Below the pieces are notes generated by a model. It ran no database searches. It saw only the letters and a program-made list of their open reading frames with translations, and was not told the origin of the DNA. Shown one piece after another: positions 40,387 to 50,533 of a DNA stretch of 64,000 nt. The DNA lies in the NCBI RefSeq assembly GCF_004216565.1, contig NZ_SGWV01000007.1:930001-994000 (forward strand), given 5' to 3'. Source of the stretch: Sphaerotilus mobilis. Lineage in GTDB: Bacteria; Pseudomonadota; Gammaproteobacteria; Burkholderiales; Burkholderiaceae_C. Position 1 is the stretch's first letter. Each line of letters begins with the position of its first letter. Position numbers and translations under genes: made by a program.

Positions 40387-41595
40387 TCAGCGGCCAAGGA
40401 CTTGCGCGATCGCATCGGCGGCCCGCTGCGCGGTGTTCTGGCGCAGCGTCTGATGGAGTGCGGCAAAGCGCGCCGACAGGCGTTCACACGCGGCGCTGTC
40501 GTCCAGCCAGCGCAGGGCGGCGGCGGCGATGGCCTCGGGCGTGGCGGCGTCTTGCAGCAGCTCGGGCACGGCAAAGGTCTCGGCGCCCTCGCCCAGCCTG
40601 ACTTTCCGCAGCGGCGGCGGCGCGCTGGCGGCATCGAGCCGCAGCAGGATGTTGGGCAGGCCGACGCAGGGCTGGTAGGACATGCGCTTCATCAGCTGCC
40701 AGCTCAGGCCGCTGAGGCGGTAGACGATCACCATCGGCCGCTTGAACAGCGCGGCCTCCAGCGTGGCGGTGCCGCTGGCGATCAGGGTCAGGTCGCAGGC
40801 CGCCAGTGCCGTGTGCGACTGGCCGTCGAGCTGTTGCAGCGGCAGGTCCGGCGCGTGTTCGGCGATCAGCGGCTCGATCAGCGCGCGCAAGCCCGGCGCC
40901 ACCGGCAGCACAAAACGCAGCTCCGGGCGACGTCGCGCCAGCAAGGCGGCGGCCTGCAACAGCGGCGCGCCGATGTGGCGGATCTCGCCGCGCCGGCTGC
41001 CCGGCAACAGCGCCACCAGCGGCACGTCGTCGGCCACGCCCAGCGCGGCGCGGGCCTGGGCGCGCGGCACGTCCAGCGGGATGTGGTCGGCCAGCGGATG
41101 GCCAACGTAGTTGGCCGCGATGCCGGCCTGGGCATAGATCGCCGGCTCGAAGGGAAAGAGGCAGAGCACCCGGTCGGCCGAACGGCGGATCTTGTCGATC
41201 CGACCGCCGCGCCAGGCCCAGATCGACGGGCTGACGAAGTGCACCGTGGGGATGCCAGCGGTCTTCAGGCGCTCTTCCAGACCGAGGTTGAAGTCGGGCG
41301 CGTCGACGCCGATGAAGGCCTCCGGGCGCTCGGCCAGCAGGCGGTCGCCCAACTGGCGGCGGATGCCGGCGATCTCGCGGTAGTGGCGCAGCGCGTCGAC
41401 GTAGCCGAACACGGCCAGCTTGTCCTGCGGCCACCAGCTCTCGAAGCCGCCCGCGATCATGCGCGGCCCGCCGATGCCCTGGGCCTGAAGCTGCGGCCAG
41501 CGCGCGCGCAGCCCCCCCAGCAGCAAGCCAGCCAGCAGGTCGCCAGAGGTCTCTCCGGCCACAAGAGCCAGGCGGGGATCGGCGGCAGTCGTCAT
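40387..41595 (-). CDS. lpxB: Lipid-A-disaccharide synthase LpxB (402 aa)
   Basis: LpxB joins UDP-2,3-diacylglucosamine and lipid X into the lipid A disaccharide at the inner membrane. It is a GT-B glycosyltransferase: [20 protein letters not shown] at the N-terminus, [35 protein letters not shown] and [10 protein letters not shown] match the family, and the second domain has [11 protein letters not shown] and [23 protein letters not shown]. Length is normal. It follows lpxA with a 76-base gap. Confidence 0.98.
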   Translation of the reverse strand: MTTAADPRLALVAGETSGDLLAGLLLGGLRARWPQLQAQGIGGPRMIAGGFESWWPQDKLAVFGYVDALRHYREIAGIRRQLGDRLLAERPEAFIGVDAPDFNLGLEERLKTAGIPTVHFVSPSIWAWRGGRIDKIRRSADRVLCLFPFEPAIYAQAGIAANYVGHPLADHIPLDVPRAQARAALGVADDVPLVALLPGSRRGEIRHIGAPLLQAAALLARRRPELRFVLPVAPGLRALIEPLIAEHAPDLPLQQLDGQSHTALAACDLTLIASGTATLEAALFKRPMVIVYRLSGLSWQLMKRMSYQPCVGLPNILLRLDAASAPPPLRKVRLGEGAETFAVPELLQDAATPEAIAAAALRWLDDSAACERLSARFAALHQTLRQNTAQRAADAIAQVLGR

Positions 41596-41671
41596 CAGGC
41601 GATGTCCAGGGACAGGAAGAGCAAGGGACCGCCGACCGGTCCTTCCGCGAGGGGCGCGTCGGGAAAGGTGC

Positions 41672-42460
41672 TCAGCGGACGATGCCGCGTTGCGCCTGGT
41701 CGAGGAAGGTCAACATCATGTCGAGGTCGGCATCGCCGCCGTCGACCGTGCCGCGCAGCGCCAGCAGTTCAACACGGGCGGCGTCCAGCGTCAGGCCCTT
41801 GCGGTAGAGGATGCGGTGCATCTGCTTGAGCTGGGCCAGCCGCTCGGGGCTGTAGCCACGGCGGCGCGGGCCTTCGAGGTGGGCACTCTGGGCCTCGGCC
41901 GGGTTGCCGGCCGCGACCATGAAGGGCGGCAGGTCCTGCGACAAGCGGGTCTGGAAGCCGACCATGGCGAAGTCGCCGATGCGCACAAACTGGTGCACGC
42001 CGGTGATGCCGCCGATCAGGGTGGCATTGCCGACCTCGACGTGGCCGGCGAACTGGACCGCGTTGGCGATGACGTTGTCGTCGCCGATGCGGCAGTCGTG
42101 TGCCACGTGCACATAGGCCATCACCCAGTTGCGGTGGCCGACCTGGGTCAGCCCGCCCGCACCGACGACGCCGAGGTTGAAGGTGCAGAACTCGCGGATG
42201 GTGTTGCCATCACCGATGCGCAGCTCGGTCGGCTCACCGGCGTATTTCTTGTCCTGCGGCACGGCGCCGAGCGAGCAGAACTGGAAGATGCGGTTGTCGC
42301 GGCCGATGGTCGTGTGGCCCTCGATCACGCAGTGCGGACCGATGGTGCTGCCGGCGCCGACGACCACGTGCGGGCCGATGATCGAGTAGGGGCCAACGCT
42401 GACCGACTCGTGCAACTGCGCGGCCGCGTCGACGATCGCGGTGGGATGGATCTGGGCCAT
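41672..42460 (-). CDS. lpxA: UDP-N-acetylglucosamine acyltransferase LpxA (262 aa)
   Basis: LpxA adds a 3-hydroxyacyl chain from ACP to the 3-OH of UDP-GlcNAc, the first step of lipid A synthesis. The left-handed beta-helix of hexapeptide repeats is plain from [32 protein letters not shown] onward. The catalytic His lies in [19 protein letters not shown], and the C-terminal helical part has [18 protein letters not shown]. Gene order lpxD-fabZ-lpxA-lpxB is conserved in proteobacteria. Confidence 0.98.
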   Translation of the reverse strand: MAQIHPTAIVDAAAQLHESVSVGPYSIIGPHVVVGAGSTIGPHCVIEGHTTIGRDNRIFQFCSLGAVPQDKKYAGEPTELRIGDGNTIREFCTFNLGVVGAGGLTQVGHRNWVMAYVHVAHDCRIGDDNVIANAVQFAGHVEVGNATLIGGITGVHQFVRIGDFAMVGFQTRLSQDLPPFMVAAGNPAEAQSAHLEGPRRRGYSPERLAQLKQMHRILYRKGLTLDAARVELLALRGTVDGGDADLDMMLTFLDQAQRGIVR

Positions 42461-42494
42461 GACGGAGAAGGTGTGCCGGTTGTTCAGCGCGCGA

Positions 42495-43001
42495 TCACGA
42501 GATGCGGCGCATCGTGCACATCAGTTCCGCTTCGGTGCAGGTCTCGCCGTCGACCGAGGCGCGGGTCTTGTACTTGTAGATGCCGGCCTTGTGGCGCTCG
42601 ATGGTCGACTCCAGGATGAGCTGGTCACCCGGTTCGACCGGCCGCTTGAAGCGCACGCCGTCGATGCCCACGAAGTAGACGACCGAGTCGTCGCCCGGAT
42701 CCTCGTCCATCGAGGCAAAGGACAGCAGCGCCGAGGCCTGTGCCAGCGCTTCGAGGATCAGCACGCCGGGCATCACCGGGCGGTGCGGAAAGTGGCCGGT
42801 GAAGAAGGGCTCGTTGATCGTGACGTTCTTGATCGCCTTGATCCAGGTGTTCTTCTTCATGTCGACGACACGGTCGACCAGCAGGAAGGGGTAGCGATGC
42901 GGCAGCTTCTTGACGATCTGGTGGATGTTCATCGTCGTCGGGAAGCCGTCGCCACCGGACGGGCCATCGGTCGATGCGGGCGTGGAGGTCGTCGTGTTCA
43001 T
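42495..43001 (-). CDS. fabZ: 3-hydroxyacyl-ACP dehydratase FabZ (168 aa)
   Basis: FabZ dehydrates 3-hydroxyacyl-ACP in fatty-acid elongation and competes with LpxA for its substrate. The hot-dog fold shows [13 protein letters not shown], the catalytic His in [16 protein letters not shown] and the Glu in [12 protein letters not shown]. The ATG at 43001 overlaps the lpxD stop as ATGA and adds a 23-residue Thr/Ser/Gly-rich N-terminus; an internal ATG at 42932 ([15 protein letters not shown]) would give the compact form. The overlap makes me prefer 43001. Confidence 0.96.
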   Translation of the reverse strand: MNTTTSTPASTDGPSGGDGFPTTMNIHQIVKKLPHRYPFLLVDRVVDMKKNTWIKAIKNVTINEPFFTGHFPHRPVMPGVLILEALAQASALLSFASMDEDPGDDSVVYFVGIDGVRFKRPVEPGDQLILESTIERHKAGIYKYKTRASVDGETCTEAELMCTMRRIS

Positions 43002-44053
43002 GGTGTGTCGATCTTCTTTTCGAGGCTGCGCAGGCGATCGCGCAGCGTGTGCAGTTGACGCAAGGTGGCGGCGTTCTTTTCCCACGACGCGTTGTCGTCG
43101 ATCGGGAACACGCCGCTGTACTGGCCGGGCCGGTTGATGGAGCGCATCACCACGCTGGCCGCCGAGATGTGCACGCCGTCGGCCAGTTCGAGGTGGCCCA
43201 GCACGATGGCGCCGCCGCCGACGGTGCAGCCGCGACCGATCTTCGCGCTCCCGGCGATGCCCACACATCCGGCCATGGCGCTGTGCTCGCCGATGTGCAC
43301 GTTGTGGCCGACCTGGATCAGGTTGTCGAGCTTGACGCCGTCGCCGATCACCGTGTCGCCCAAGGCGCCCCGGTCGATGCAGGTGTTGGCGCCGATCTCG
43401 ACGTGGTCGCCGATGCGCACGCCCCCGAGCTGCTCGATCTTGTCCCAGCGGCCCTGGTGCGGCGCGAAGCCGAAGCCGTCAGCGCCGATCACCACGCCGG
43501 CATGCAAAAGGCCGCTTGCGCCGATCGTCGTGCCATGCATCAGCGTCACGTGGGGCGCCAATCGGGTCCGTGCGCCGATGACGACGCCCGGGCCAACGAC
43601 ACAGTGGGCGCCGATGACCGCGCCAGCGCCGATGTCGGCACCGGCCTCGATCACCGCCAGCGGGCCGACCGTCACATCGGCGCCGAGCCTGACACCCTCG
43701 CCGATCACGGCCGACGCATGCACGCCGGCATGCTGGCCCGAACGCAACCTGGCAGCCCACCATTGGGTCAGCCGGGCGTAGTAGTGGTAGGGGTCGGGCG
43801 TGACGATGGCCGCACCGCGCTGCGCCGCCGCTTCGGCCAGGGCCGGGGCGACGATCACGCAGCCAGCTGCCGTGGTCTCGAGCTGCGCGCGGTAGCGCGG
43901 GTTGGCGACGAAGCTGATCGACTGTTCATCGGCCTGCCCGAGGGCGGCGATGCGATGGATCACCCGAGCCGGATCGCCGAGCAGGTCACCGCCCAGCGCC
44001 GCGTGGATCTCGTGCAGCGTGGTGGTGACGGTCAGGGCGTGTCGCGCGTTCAC
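42998..44053 (-). CDS. lpxD: UDP-3-O-(3-hydroxyacyl)glucosamine N-acyltransferase LpxD (351 aa)
   Basis: LpxD adds the N-linked hydroxyacyl chain in lipid A synthesis. The N-terminal uridine-binding domain includes [20 protein letters not shown], and the C-terminal left-handed beta-helix starts at [19 protein letters not shown]. The catalytic His lies in the segment [19 protein letters not shown]. The start is a GTG at 44053 that overlaps the skp stop as GTGA. Its own stop overlaps fabZ. Confidence 0.97.
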   Translation of the reverse strand: MNARHALTVTTTLHEIHAALGGDLLGDPARVIHRIAALGQADEQSISFVANPRYRAQLETTAAGCVIVAPALAEAAAQRGAAIVTPDPYHYYARLTQWWAARLRSGQHAGVHASAVIGEGVRLGADVTVGPLAVIEAGADIGAGAVIGAHCVVGPGVVIGARTRLAPHVTLMHGTTIGASGLLHAGVVIGADGFGFAPHQGRWDKIEQLGGVRIGDHVEIGANTCIDRGALGDTVIGDGVKLDNLIQVGHNVHIGEHSAMAGCVGIAGSAKIGRGCTVGGGAIVLGHLELADGVHISAASVVMRSINRPGQYSGVFPIDDNASWEKNAATLRQLHTLRDRLRSLEKKIDTP

Positions 44054-44574
44054 TTGGCCGCAGGGGCCTGTTGCGCGTTGAGGGCCTTGATCACCTTGTC
44101 GGTGATGTCGACGCGGGCGCTCCAGTGCACGGCATCCTGCAGGATCAGGTCATACCGTTCCTGCTCGGCGATCTGCTTGATGACCTTGTTGGCACGCTCG
44201 ACGACGGCGGCAAGTTCCTCGTTCTTGCGCTGATTCAGGTCTTCCTGGAACTCGCGGCGCTTGCGGGTGATGTCGCGCTCTTGTTCGACCAGCTCGCGCT
44301 GACGGCGGTTGCGCTCGCTCTCGGCCAGCGTCGGCGCGTCCTTGTCGAGCTTCTCGGTCGCGGACTTCAGCCGTGCGGCGGCATCGTCGATGTCCTTGTT
44401 GCGCTTGCCGAACTCGGTCTCGAGCTTGGCCTGGGCTGCCTTGGCCGGCGCGGCGTCACGCAGCACACGATCGCTGCTGACGTAGCCGATCTTCAGCTCC
44501 TGGGCCCGCAGCATCGGGGCGGACAACGTCAACATGGCCGCGGTGGCCAGCGTCAAGAACGTGGACTTCTTCAT
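44050..44574 (-). CDS. skp: Periplasmic chaperone Skp/OmpH (174 aa)
   Basis: Skp is a trimeric periplasmic 'jellyfish' chaperone that carries unfolded outer-membrane proteins to the BAM complex. A Sec signal peptide ([25 protein letters not shown]) precedes a beta strand [12 protein letters not shown] and a long charged coiled coil ([19 protein letters not shown] and on), closing with [25 protein letters not shown]. Its ATG shares one base with the bamA stop (TGATG). Confidence 0.96.
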   Translation of the reverse strand: MKKSTFLTLATAAMLTLSAPMLRAQELKIGYVSSDRVLRDAAPAKAAQAKLETEFGKRNKDIDDAAARLKSATEKLDKDAPTLAESERNRRQRELVEQERDITRKRREFQEDLNQRKNEELAAVVERANKVIKQIAEQERYDLILQDAVHWSARVDITDKVIKALNAQQAPAAK

Positions 44575-46895
44575 CAGAATGCGGTGCCGATCTGGAACTG
44601 GAAGCGCTGGATTCTATCTGTTCGGGCATAGCGCAAGGGTTGGCCCCAGGACAGCTTGAGCGGCCCCACCGGAGAGATCCAGGACAGGCCGACGCCGGCC
44701 GACATGCGGATCGGGTTCTCCGACGAGTCGCCGATCTTCTCGCCCTCGCGCCAGACGTTGCCCGCATCGGCATAGCCGAAGATGCGCAGCGTGCGGTCGT
44801 TGCCGACGCCCGGGAAGGGCACGTACAGCTCGGCGTTGAGGTTCAGCCGGCGGTTGCCGCCCAGGTAGGCACCGGTCACGTCGACCGCACCGAGCGAGTT
44901 CTGGTCGAACGCCCGCACCGTGCCCAGGCCGCCGCCGTAGAAGTTCTTGAACACCGGGTAGTCACGACCGCCCAGCCCCTGGCCCCAGCCAAATTCGCCA
45001 TTCAGACCCAGCGTGAAGCGCTTGCTCAGCGGGATGTACTGCTGGATCTGGTAGTTGCTGCGCAGGTAGCGGGTGTCGCCGGCCACGCCCCACTCGACGT
45101 TGACGCGCTGGTAGAGGCCCTTGTTGGGCACCAGCGCGCTGTCTCGGCCATCGCGCTGCCAGCCCAGCGTCAGCGGCACCGACGAGCTGGTGTCGCCGAA
45201 CTGGGCCCGTTGGCGGAAGTAGACCTCGGGCAGCGCATTGGCCGCCTTGATCGTGGTGCGCTCCGCACCGATGCCGAAGAAGACCGTGTCCAGTTCGGAG
45301 AACGGAACGCCGAAGCGCACCGACGCGCCTGGCGTGACGAGCTGGTAGTCCTCGCCCTGGCTGTTGAGCGGCCGGTTGGTGCGGTAGAACACGTCGACCG
45401 TCCGGGAGATGCCGTCCTCGGTGAAGTAGGGGTTCACATGCGACAGCACCAGCGTGCGGGCGAGCTTGCCGGTGTTGAGCTCGACGCCCAGGTACTGGCC
45501 CGAGCCGAAGACGTTGTCCTGCTTGACCGCGAAGTTGAACGACAGCTTCTCGGCGCTGGAGAAGGTCGCGCCCAGCAGCAGGCTGCCGGTCGGCTTCTCG
45601 GTGACGTTCATGGTCAGGTCGACCTGGTCGAAGGTGCCTGGCACCTCGCTGGTGTCGAACTCGGCCTCGCTGAAGTAGCCCAGCCGGTTGACCCGGTCAC
45701 GCGAGAGCTGGATGCGCGCACCGTCGTACCAGGCCGATTCGAGCTGGCGCAGCTCGCGCCGGATCACCTCGTCGCGGGTGCGCGAGTTGCCAGCCACGTT
45801 GATGCGGCGCACGTAAACACGCCGGCCCGGGTCGGCGTTGAGCTGCACCTGCACACGACCGGTGTTGCGGTCGACCTGCGGCACGGCCTCGACCCGCGCG
45901 AAGGCGAAGCCGAACAGGCCGAAGCGGTCGGTGAAGGCCCGCTGGGTGTCGTTGACCGCCTCGGAGCGATAGGGCTCGCCCGGCTTGATCGTCACCAGCG
46001 ACTTGAACTCGTCGTCCTTGCCCAGGTAGTTGCCCGACAACCGTACCGCGGTGACGGTGTACTGCTGGCCCTCGCGCACGTTGATCGTGATCGAGATCGA
46101 CTGCTTGTCCGGCGAGATCGCGACCTGGGTCGACTCGACCACGAACTCGAGGTAGCCGCGGTTGAGATACCACGCCCGCAGCGTCTCCAGGTCCGCGTTG
46201 AGCTTGGCCCGCGAGTAACGGTCGCTCTTGGTGTACCAGGTCATGACGCCGCCAGCGGTCAGGTCCAGTTCGGCCAGCAAGGTGCTCTCCGAGAAGGCCT
46301 GGCTGCCGGTGATGCGGATCTCGCCGATGCGGGCGATGCCGCCCTCGTTGACCGCGAAGCTGACGTTGACGCGGTTGCGCTCGATCGGCGTGATGGTGGT
46401 GACCACCTCGGCGCCGTAGTAGCTGCGGGTCAGGTACTGGCGCTTGAGCTCCTGCTCGGCGCGGTCTGCCAGACCGCGGTCGAAGGGCTGGCCCTCGCCG
46501 ATGCCGACGTCCTTGAGCGCCTTGACCAGCGTGTCGCGGTCGAACTCGCTGGTGCCGGTGAAGTCGACGCTGGCGATGATCGGCCGCTCCTCGATCACGA
46601 CCACCACGACCTGACCGGTGACCTCCAGGCGCACATCCTTGAACAGGCCGGTGGCGAAGAGCGCCCGCAGGGCCGCCGCACCCTTGTCGTCGTTGTAGGT
46701 GTCACCCACGCGGAAGGGCAGGGACGCGAAGACGGTGCCGGCTTCGGTGCGCTGCAGGCCTTCGATGCGGATGTCCTGCAGCACAAAGGGCGACACGGCC
46801 CAGGCCGGCAGGCCCAGGCCGAGCCAGCCGGCCACGATGGCCGCGGCCAGGCGCGAGGTGGGACGGTGTTGTGCAGGTGCGTGCATGCGTTTCAC
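44574..46895 (-). CDS. bamA: Outer-membrane assembly factor BamA (773 aa)
   Basis: BamA folds and inserts beta-barrel proteins into the outer membrane. A signal peptide ends near GLPAWA; five POTRA domains follow (about residues 34-430, beginning FVLQDIRIEGLQRTEAGTVF), then the 16-stranded barrel. The barrel contains the conserved lid-loop RAF (GTVRAFDQNS) and ends with RFQFQIGTAF, whose terminal Phe is the usual outer-membrane signal. The GTG at 46895 overlaps the rseP stop; an ATG three codons later is an equally good start. It lies directly before skp, as in most proteobacteria. Confidence 0.98.
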   Translation of the reverse strand: MKRMHAPAQHRPTSRLAAAIVAGWLGLGLPAWAVSPFVLQDIRIEGLQRTEAGTVFASLPFRVGDTYNDDKGAAALRALFATGLFKDVRLEVTGQVVVVVIEERPIIASVDFTGTSEFDRDTLVKALKDVGIGEGQPFDRGLADRAEQELKRQYLTRSYYGAEVVTTITPIERNRVNVSFAVNEGGIARIGEIRITGSQAFSESTLLAELDLTAGGVMTWYTKSDRYSRAKLNADLETLRAWYLNRGYLEFVVESTQVAISPDKQSISITINVREGQQYTVTAVRLSGNYLGKDDEFKSLVTIKPGEPYRSEAVNDTQRAFTDRFGLFGFAFARVEAVPQVDRNTGRVQVQLNADPGRRVYVRRINVAGNSRTRDEVIRRELRQLESAWYDGARIQLSRDRVNRLGYFSEAEFDTSEVPGTFDQVDLTMNVTEKPTGSLLLGATFSSAEKLSFNFAVKQDNVFGSGQYLGVELNTGKLARTLVLSHVNPYFTEDGISRTVDVFYRTNRPLNSQGEDYQLVTPGASVRFGVPFSELDTVFFGIGAERTTIKAANALPEVYFRQRAQFGDTSSSVPLTLGWQRDGRDSALVPNKGLYQRVNVEWGVAGDTRYLRSNYQIQQYIPLSKRFTLGLNGEFGWGQGLGGRDYPVFKNFYGGGLGTVRAFDQNSLGAVDVTGAYLGGNRRLNLNAELYVPFPGVGNDRTLRIFGYADAGNVWREGEKIGDSSENPIRMSAGVGLSWISPVGPLKLSWGQPLRYARTDRIQRFQFQIGTAF

Positions 46896-48433
46896 AGCTG
46901 CCCGACCAGGCGGGCGACGTCGTTGTAGAGGGCCAGCGACATCATCACGAGGATGATGAACAGCCCGCCACGCTGGAAGCGTTCGAGCCAGGCATCGGGA
47001 ATCGGGCGACCGGTCAGCGCCTCAACCGCAAAGAACAGCAGATGGCCACCATCGAGCATCGGCAGGGGCAGCAGGTTGAGCACGCCCAGGCTGACGCTGA
47101 CGACGGCCAGGAAGCCTAAGTAGTAGGCCAGGCCGAGCTGGACCGACTGTCCGGCGTATTCGGCAATCGTCAACGGGCCGCTCAGGTTGCGGGGCGAGGC
47201 CTCGCCGGTCACGATGCGGGTGAGCATCTTCAGCGTCAACGTGGCCATCTCGCCGGTGCGCTCTACGCCGCGTTGAAGGCCCTCCAGCGGACCGAGCCGG
47301 ACCAGCGCCAGCTTGACGCCCGAACCGACAACCGCCTCGATGCGGCCGACGCGCTGACCACGGTCGTCGACGATGGCCGGCGTGACCACGATCTCCAGGC
47401 GTTCACCGGCACGGTCGATCTCCCACCGCTGGCTGCCCGGCGGCAAGGCGACCGGTGGCGGCGCCGCAGCGGCCTGCAGGGGATCGGCGATGTCGGCGGC
47501 CGGGGCGATGTCGGTGGAGCTCGGGGCTTCGACGGTGGACGCAGCGGGCGGGGTGACGGGCGGGTTGGCGGACGCCACGGCAGGCTGGGCCGGATCCGTC
47601 GTCGCCGACCCTTCGGGCACGTCCCGAGATGCGGCACGGATGATCGCGCGCAGCGCAGCCCCGTCGGTGATCGCCAGGCCATCGACGCTGAGCACCCGGT
47701 CCCCCGGTCGCAGGCCAGCCTGCTCGGCCGCGCCGCCGGCAACGATCTCGCCTAGCACCGGTTCGGACAAGGGCCCCGGCAAACCGATGCGGCGCATCAG
47801 ACCGGGGTCGGCGTCGGTGGCGCCCAGGCTGGCGAGATCGAGCGTCAGGGACTGATCGCTGCCATCGACACGCCGCACGACCATGTCGACATTGCGACCA
47901 TCGAGCGCCGCCCGGGTCAGCTGCCAGCGCAGGTCGGTGAAAGAGAACACTGAATGGCCCGCGCCATCCTTCGCGTCGGCATCGGCCAGACGCAGCACCT
48001 GGTCACCCGGGCGCACGCCCGCCAGCTCGGCCGGCGATCCCGCCACCGGCGTGCCCAGCAGCGGCAGAGGTTCTTCGGTGCCGACCCAGTGGGCGGCGGC
48101 ATACAGGACCACCGCCAGCACCAGGTTGGCGATCGGTCCGGCGGCGACGATGAAGGCGCGCTGCGGCAAGGGTTTGCGGTTGAAGGCGCGGTTCTGCTCA
48201 CCCGCGTCGACCGGGGCCTCGCGCTCGTCGAGCATGCGCACATAGCCGCCCAACGGCAGCAGGCCGAGGACCCATTCGGTCTCACCGATCTGGCGGCGCC
48301 AGATCGGCCGGCCGAAGCCGATGGAGAAGCGCAGCACCTTGACGTTGCAGGCCCGTGCGGCGCGGTAGTGGCCCCACTCGTGCACGGCGATCAGCACCGC
48401 CAGCGTCAGCAGGAAAGACAGCAAGGTGTTCAT
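46892..48433 (-). CDS. rseP: Site-2 protease RseP with enlarged second PDZ domain (513 aa)
   Basis: RseP is an intramembrane zinc protease that cleaves anti-sigma factors such as RseA and leftover signal peptides. HEWGH at residues 18-22 and the distal LPMLDGGHLLFF (Asp461) make the active site. Two PDZ domains occupy about residues 125-205 and 222-375. It is about 60 residues longer than the E. coli protein: residues about 270-335 form a Pro/Ala/Thr-rich, low-complexity insertion within PDZ2. It lies between dxr and bamA, coupled to bamA by a GTGA overlap. Confidence 0.97.
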   Translation of the reverse strand: MNTLLSFLLTLAVLIAVHEWGHYRAARACNVKVLRFSIGFGRPIWRRQIGETEWVLGLLPLGGYVRMLDEREAPVDAGEQNRAFNRKPLPQRAFIVAAGPIANLVLAVVLYAAAHWVGTEEPLPLLGTPVAGSPAELAGVRPGDQVLRLADADAKDGAGHSVFSFTDLRWQLTRAALDGRNVDMVVRRVDGSDQSLTLDLASLGATDADPGLMRRIGLPGPLSEPVLGEIVAGGAAEQAGLRPGDRVLSVDGLAITDGAALRAIIRAASRDVPEGSATTDPAQPAVASANPPVTPPAASTVEAPSSTDIAPAADIADPLQAAAAPPPVALPPGSQRWEIDRAGERLEIVVTPAIVDDRGQRVGRIEAVVGSGVKLALVRLGPLEGLQRGVERTGEMATLTLKMLTRIVTGEASPRNLSGPLTIAEYAGQSVQLGLAYYLGFLAVVSVSLGVLNLLPLPMLDGGHLLFFAVEALTGRPIPDAWLERFQRGGLFIILVMMSLALYNDVARLVGQL

Positions 48434-48452
48434 GCGCTCTCGCGGCAGGCCG

Positions 48453-49688
48453 TCAGGCCGCCAGTTCCAACACGCGCTGGCGGGCCAGCGCGCGGGTTTC
48501 CTGGTCGAGCGCCAGCAGGCCCTCGACCGATGAGGCCGCCGTCTCCGGCACGGCCAAGCGAGCCAGGAGGTCCGCGTTCAGCGCGGCGATCTGGTCGAAG
48601 CGCAAGCGGCCAGCCAGAAAGGCCTCGACCGCCACCTCGTTGGACGCGTTCAGCACCGCGGTGCTGCCCTCGCGGGCGCGCAGCGCTTGCCAGGCCAGCA
48701 TCAGCCCAGGGTAGCGGCGCTCATCGGCCGGCTCGAAGGTCAGGGGCTTGAGGCCCAGGAAGTCCAGCCGCGAGGCACCGGACTCGATCCGCGCCGGCCA
48801 GCTCAGGCCGTAGGCGATCGGCACGCGCATGTCGGGCGTGCCCATCTGCGCCAGCACCGAGTTGTCGCGACAGACCACCATCGAATGGATGATGCTCTGG
48901 GGGTGCAGCACGACCCGGACCTGCTCGGGCCTCAGGTCGAACAGCCAGCGCGCCTCGATCACCTCGAGCGCCTTGTTCATCATCGTGGCCGAGTCGACCG
49001 AGATCTTGCGGCCCATCACCCAGTTCGGGTGTGCGCAGGCCTGGTCGGGCGTGACGCTGGCCAGCGTGGCCGGATCGCGCTCGCGGAACGGACCGCCCGA
49101 GGCGGTCAGCACGATGTGGTCGATGCGCGAGGCCCAGGTCGAACGGTCCTCGGGCAGGCACTGGAAGATTGCCGAGTGCTCGCTGTCGATCGGCAGCAGC
49201 GTCGCGCCACCCGCCTTGACCGCGTTCATGAACAGCGCACCGCCCAGCACGATGGCTTCCTTGTTGGCCAGCATCAGGCGCTTGCCGGCGCGTGCGGCGG
49301 CCAGGCAGGGCGGCAGCCCGGCGGCGCCCACGATCGCGGCCATCACCGCATCGGTGCCCGGATCGGCGGCCACCTGGCACAGCGCGTCGGCGCCGTGCAG
49401 GACCTCGGTGGACAGACCGGCCGCGCGTAGGCGTTGCTGCAGGTCGGCGGCCTGGTCGGCACGGGCCACGACCGCCTGACGGGGTCGCCAGGTCAGGCAC
49501 TGCGCGGCCAGCTCGTCGATGCGGCCGTGCGCCGTCAGCGTCGTGACCTCGTAGGCCTGCGGGTGACGGGCCAGCACGTCCAGCGTGCTGGTGCCGATCG
49601 AGCCGGTCGAGCCAAGGATGCACACGCGCAGCCGGCCAGCGGCTGACGGCGTCGGGCGGGTCGTGGTGTTCATGGCGGCGGCACTCAT
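48453..49688 (-). CDS. dxr: 1-deoxy-D-xylulose 5-phosphate reductoisomerase Dxr (411 aa)
   Basis: Dxr makes 2-C-methyl-D-erythritol 4-phosphate, the committed step of the MEP isoprenoid pathway. NADPH-binding VCILGSTGSIGTSTLDVL, LANKEAIVLGGALFM, the substrate-binding Glu/Ser region IDSEHSAIFQCL and HPNWVMGRKISVDSATMMNKALEVIEA are all present. I start it at the ATG at 49688, which overlaps the cdsA stop as ATGA; the open frame continues much further upstream but only as an out-of-frame reading of cdsA. Isoprenoids made here feed the neighbouring uppS product. Confidence 0.97.
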   Translation of the reverse strand: MSAAAMNTTTRPTPSAAGRLRVCILGSTGSIGTSTLDVLARHPQAYEVTTLTAHGRIDELAAQCLTWRPRQAVVARADQAADLQQRLRAAGLSTEVLHGADALCQVAADPGTDAVMAAIVGAAGLPPCLAAARAGKRLMLANKEAIVLGGALFMNAVKAGGATLLPIDSEHSAIFQCLPEDRSTWASRIDHIVLTASGGPFRERDPATLASVTPDQACAHPNWVMGRKISVDSATMMNKALEVIEARWLFDLRPEQVRVVLHPQSIIHSMVVCRDNSVLAQMGTPDMRVPIAYGLSWPARIESGASRLDFLGLKPLTFEPADERRYPGLMLAWQALRAREGSTAVLNASNEVAVEAFLAGRLRFDQIAALNADLLARLAVPETAASSVEGLLALDQETRALARQRVLELAA

Positions 49689-50521
49689 GTCGTCAACAGG
49701 GCCAGCGCCAGCGGGCAGACCGGCAGCAGGGCATCGATGCGATCCAGCACGCCGCCATGGCCCGGCAGCAGCGCACTGCTGTCCTTGGCGCCCGCGCTGC
49801 GCTTGACCAGCGACTCGAACAGGTCGCCCACCACGCTCAAGGCGGCCAGGAACAGGCAAGCGACGACGAGGCCAGCCCAGCCACCGCGCTGGAGCAAGGC
49901 GGTGTAGAGGCTGGCGCCCGCATCCGGGTGGCCGGCGTCCCAGGCGATCCAGCCCAGCGCCAGCAGCATCACACCCGCCATCCCGGTGTAGACGCCTGCC
50001 CAGCTCTTGCCCGGACTGATCGCCGGCGCCAGCTTGCGCCGGCCCCAGGCACGGCCACCGAAATACGCCGCGATGTCGGCCATCCAGACCAGGCAGAACA
50101 GCGAGAGCAGGAAGTTCAGGCCGCGCAAGCGCGCCTCGGCGATCGCCAGCCAGGTCAGCCACAGCAGCACGAGGCCGACCAGCAGGCGCAAGCCGGCGGG
50201 CACCTGGGGCCAGCCAACCACGCCACGAGACAGCGCCCAGGCGCCGCCCAGCACCCAGAGCAGCAAGGCCAGTTGCCACAGCCAGGACGGCACGTGACCG
50301 ACCCAGCCTTGCGCCAGAGCCCCGCCGCAACCGGTCGCGACGACGGCGGCCAGCACGATCGCAGCGATGCCCGGTGACTGGTTCAGGCGAGCCCATTCCC
50401 AGCCGGCGGCGGCAATCATCACCAGCGTGAGCAACTGGAAGGGCCAGGGGCTGGCGGCCAGCAGGGCCGGCAGCAACACGGCAAGCAGAACCAGGGCCGT
50501 GATGACGCGCGTTCTGAGCAT
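49685..50521 (-). CDS. cdsA: Phosphatidate cytidylyltransferase CdsA (278 aa)
   Basis: CdsA makes CDP-diacylglycerol, the precursor of all membrane phospholipids. It is a polytopic membrane protein with about eight helices. The family signature region is visible at the end: WMADIAAYFGGRAWGRRKLAPAISPGKSWAG, then LSVVGDLFESLVKRSAGAKDSSALLPGHGGVLDRIDALL with its Asp residues. It follows uppS by 12 bases and overlaps dxr by 4 bases. Confidence 0.97.
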   Translation of the reverse strand: MLRTRVITALVLLAVLLPALLAASPWPFQLLTLVMIAAAGWEWARLNQSPGIAAIVLAAVVATGCGGALAQGWVGHVPSWLWQLALLLWVLGGAWALSRGVVGWPQVPAGLRLLVGLVLLWLTWLAIAEARLRGLNFLLSLFCLVWMADIAAYFGGRAWGRRKLAPAISPGKSWAGVYTGMAGVMLLALGWIAWDAGHPDAGASLYTALLQRGGWAGLVVACLFLAALSVVGDLFESLVKRSAGAKDSSALLPGHGGVLDRIDALLPVCPLALALLTT

Positions 50522-50533
50522 GGACCGGCGGCC

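Noticed and set aside
41626-41642. Small GGACCG/CGGTCC hairpin between lpxA and lpxB
   Set aside because: The 6-bp stem without a T-run is too weak in this GC-rich DNA to call a terminator.
49689-50396. Apparent N-terminal fusion extending Dxr to 647 residues
   Set aside because: The extra codons are an out-of-frame reading of cdsA, whose protein is clearly real. The ATGA overlap at 49688 gives a normal Dxr.
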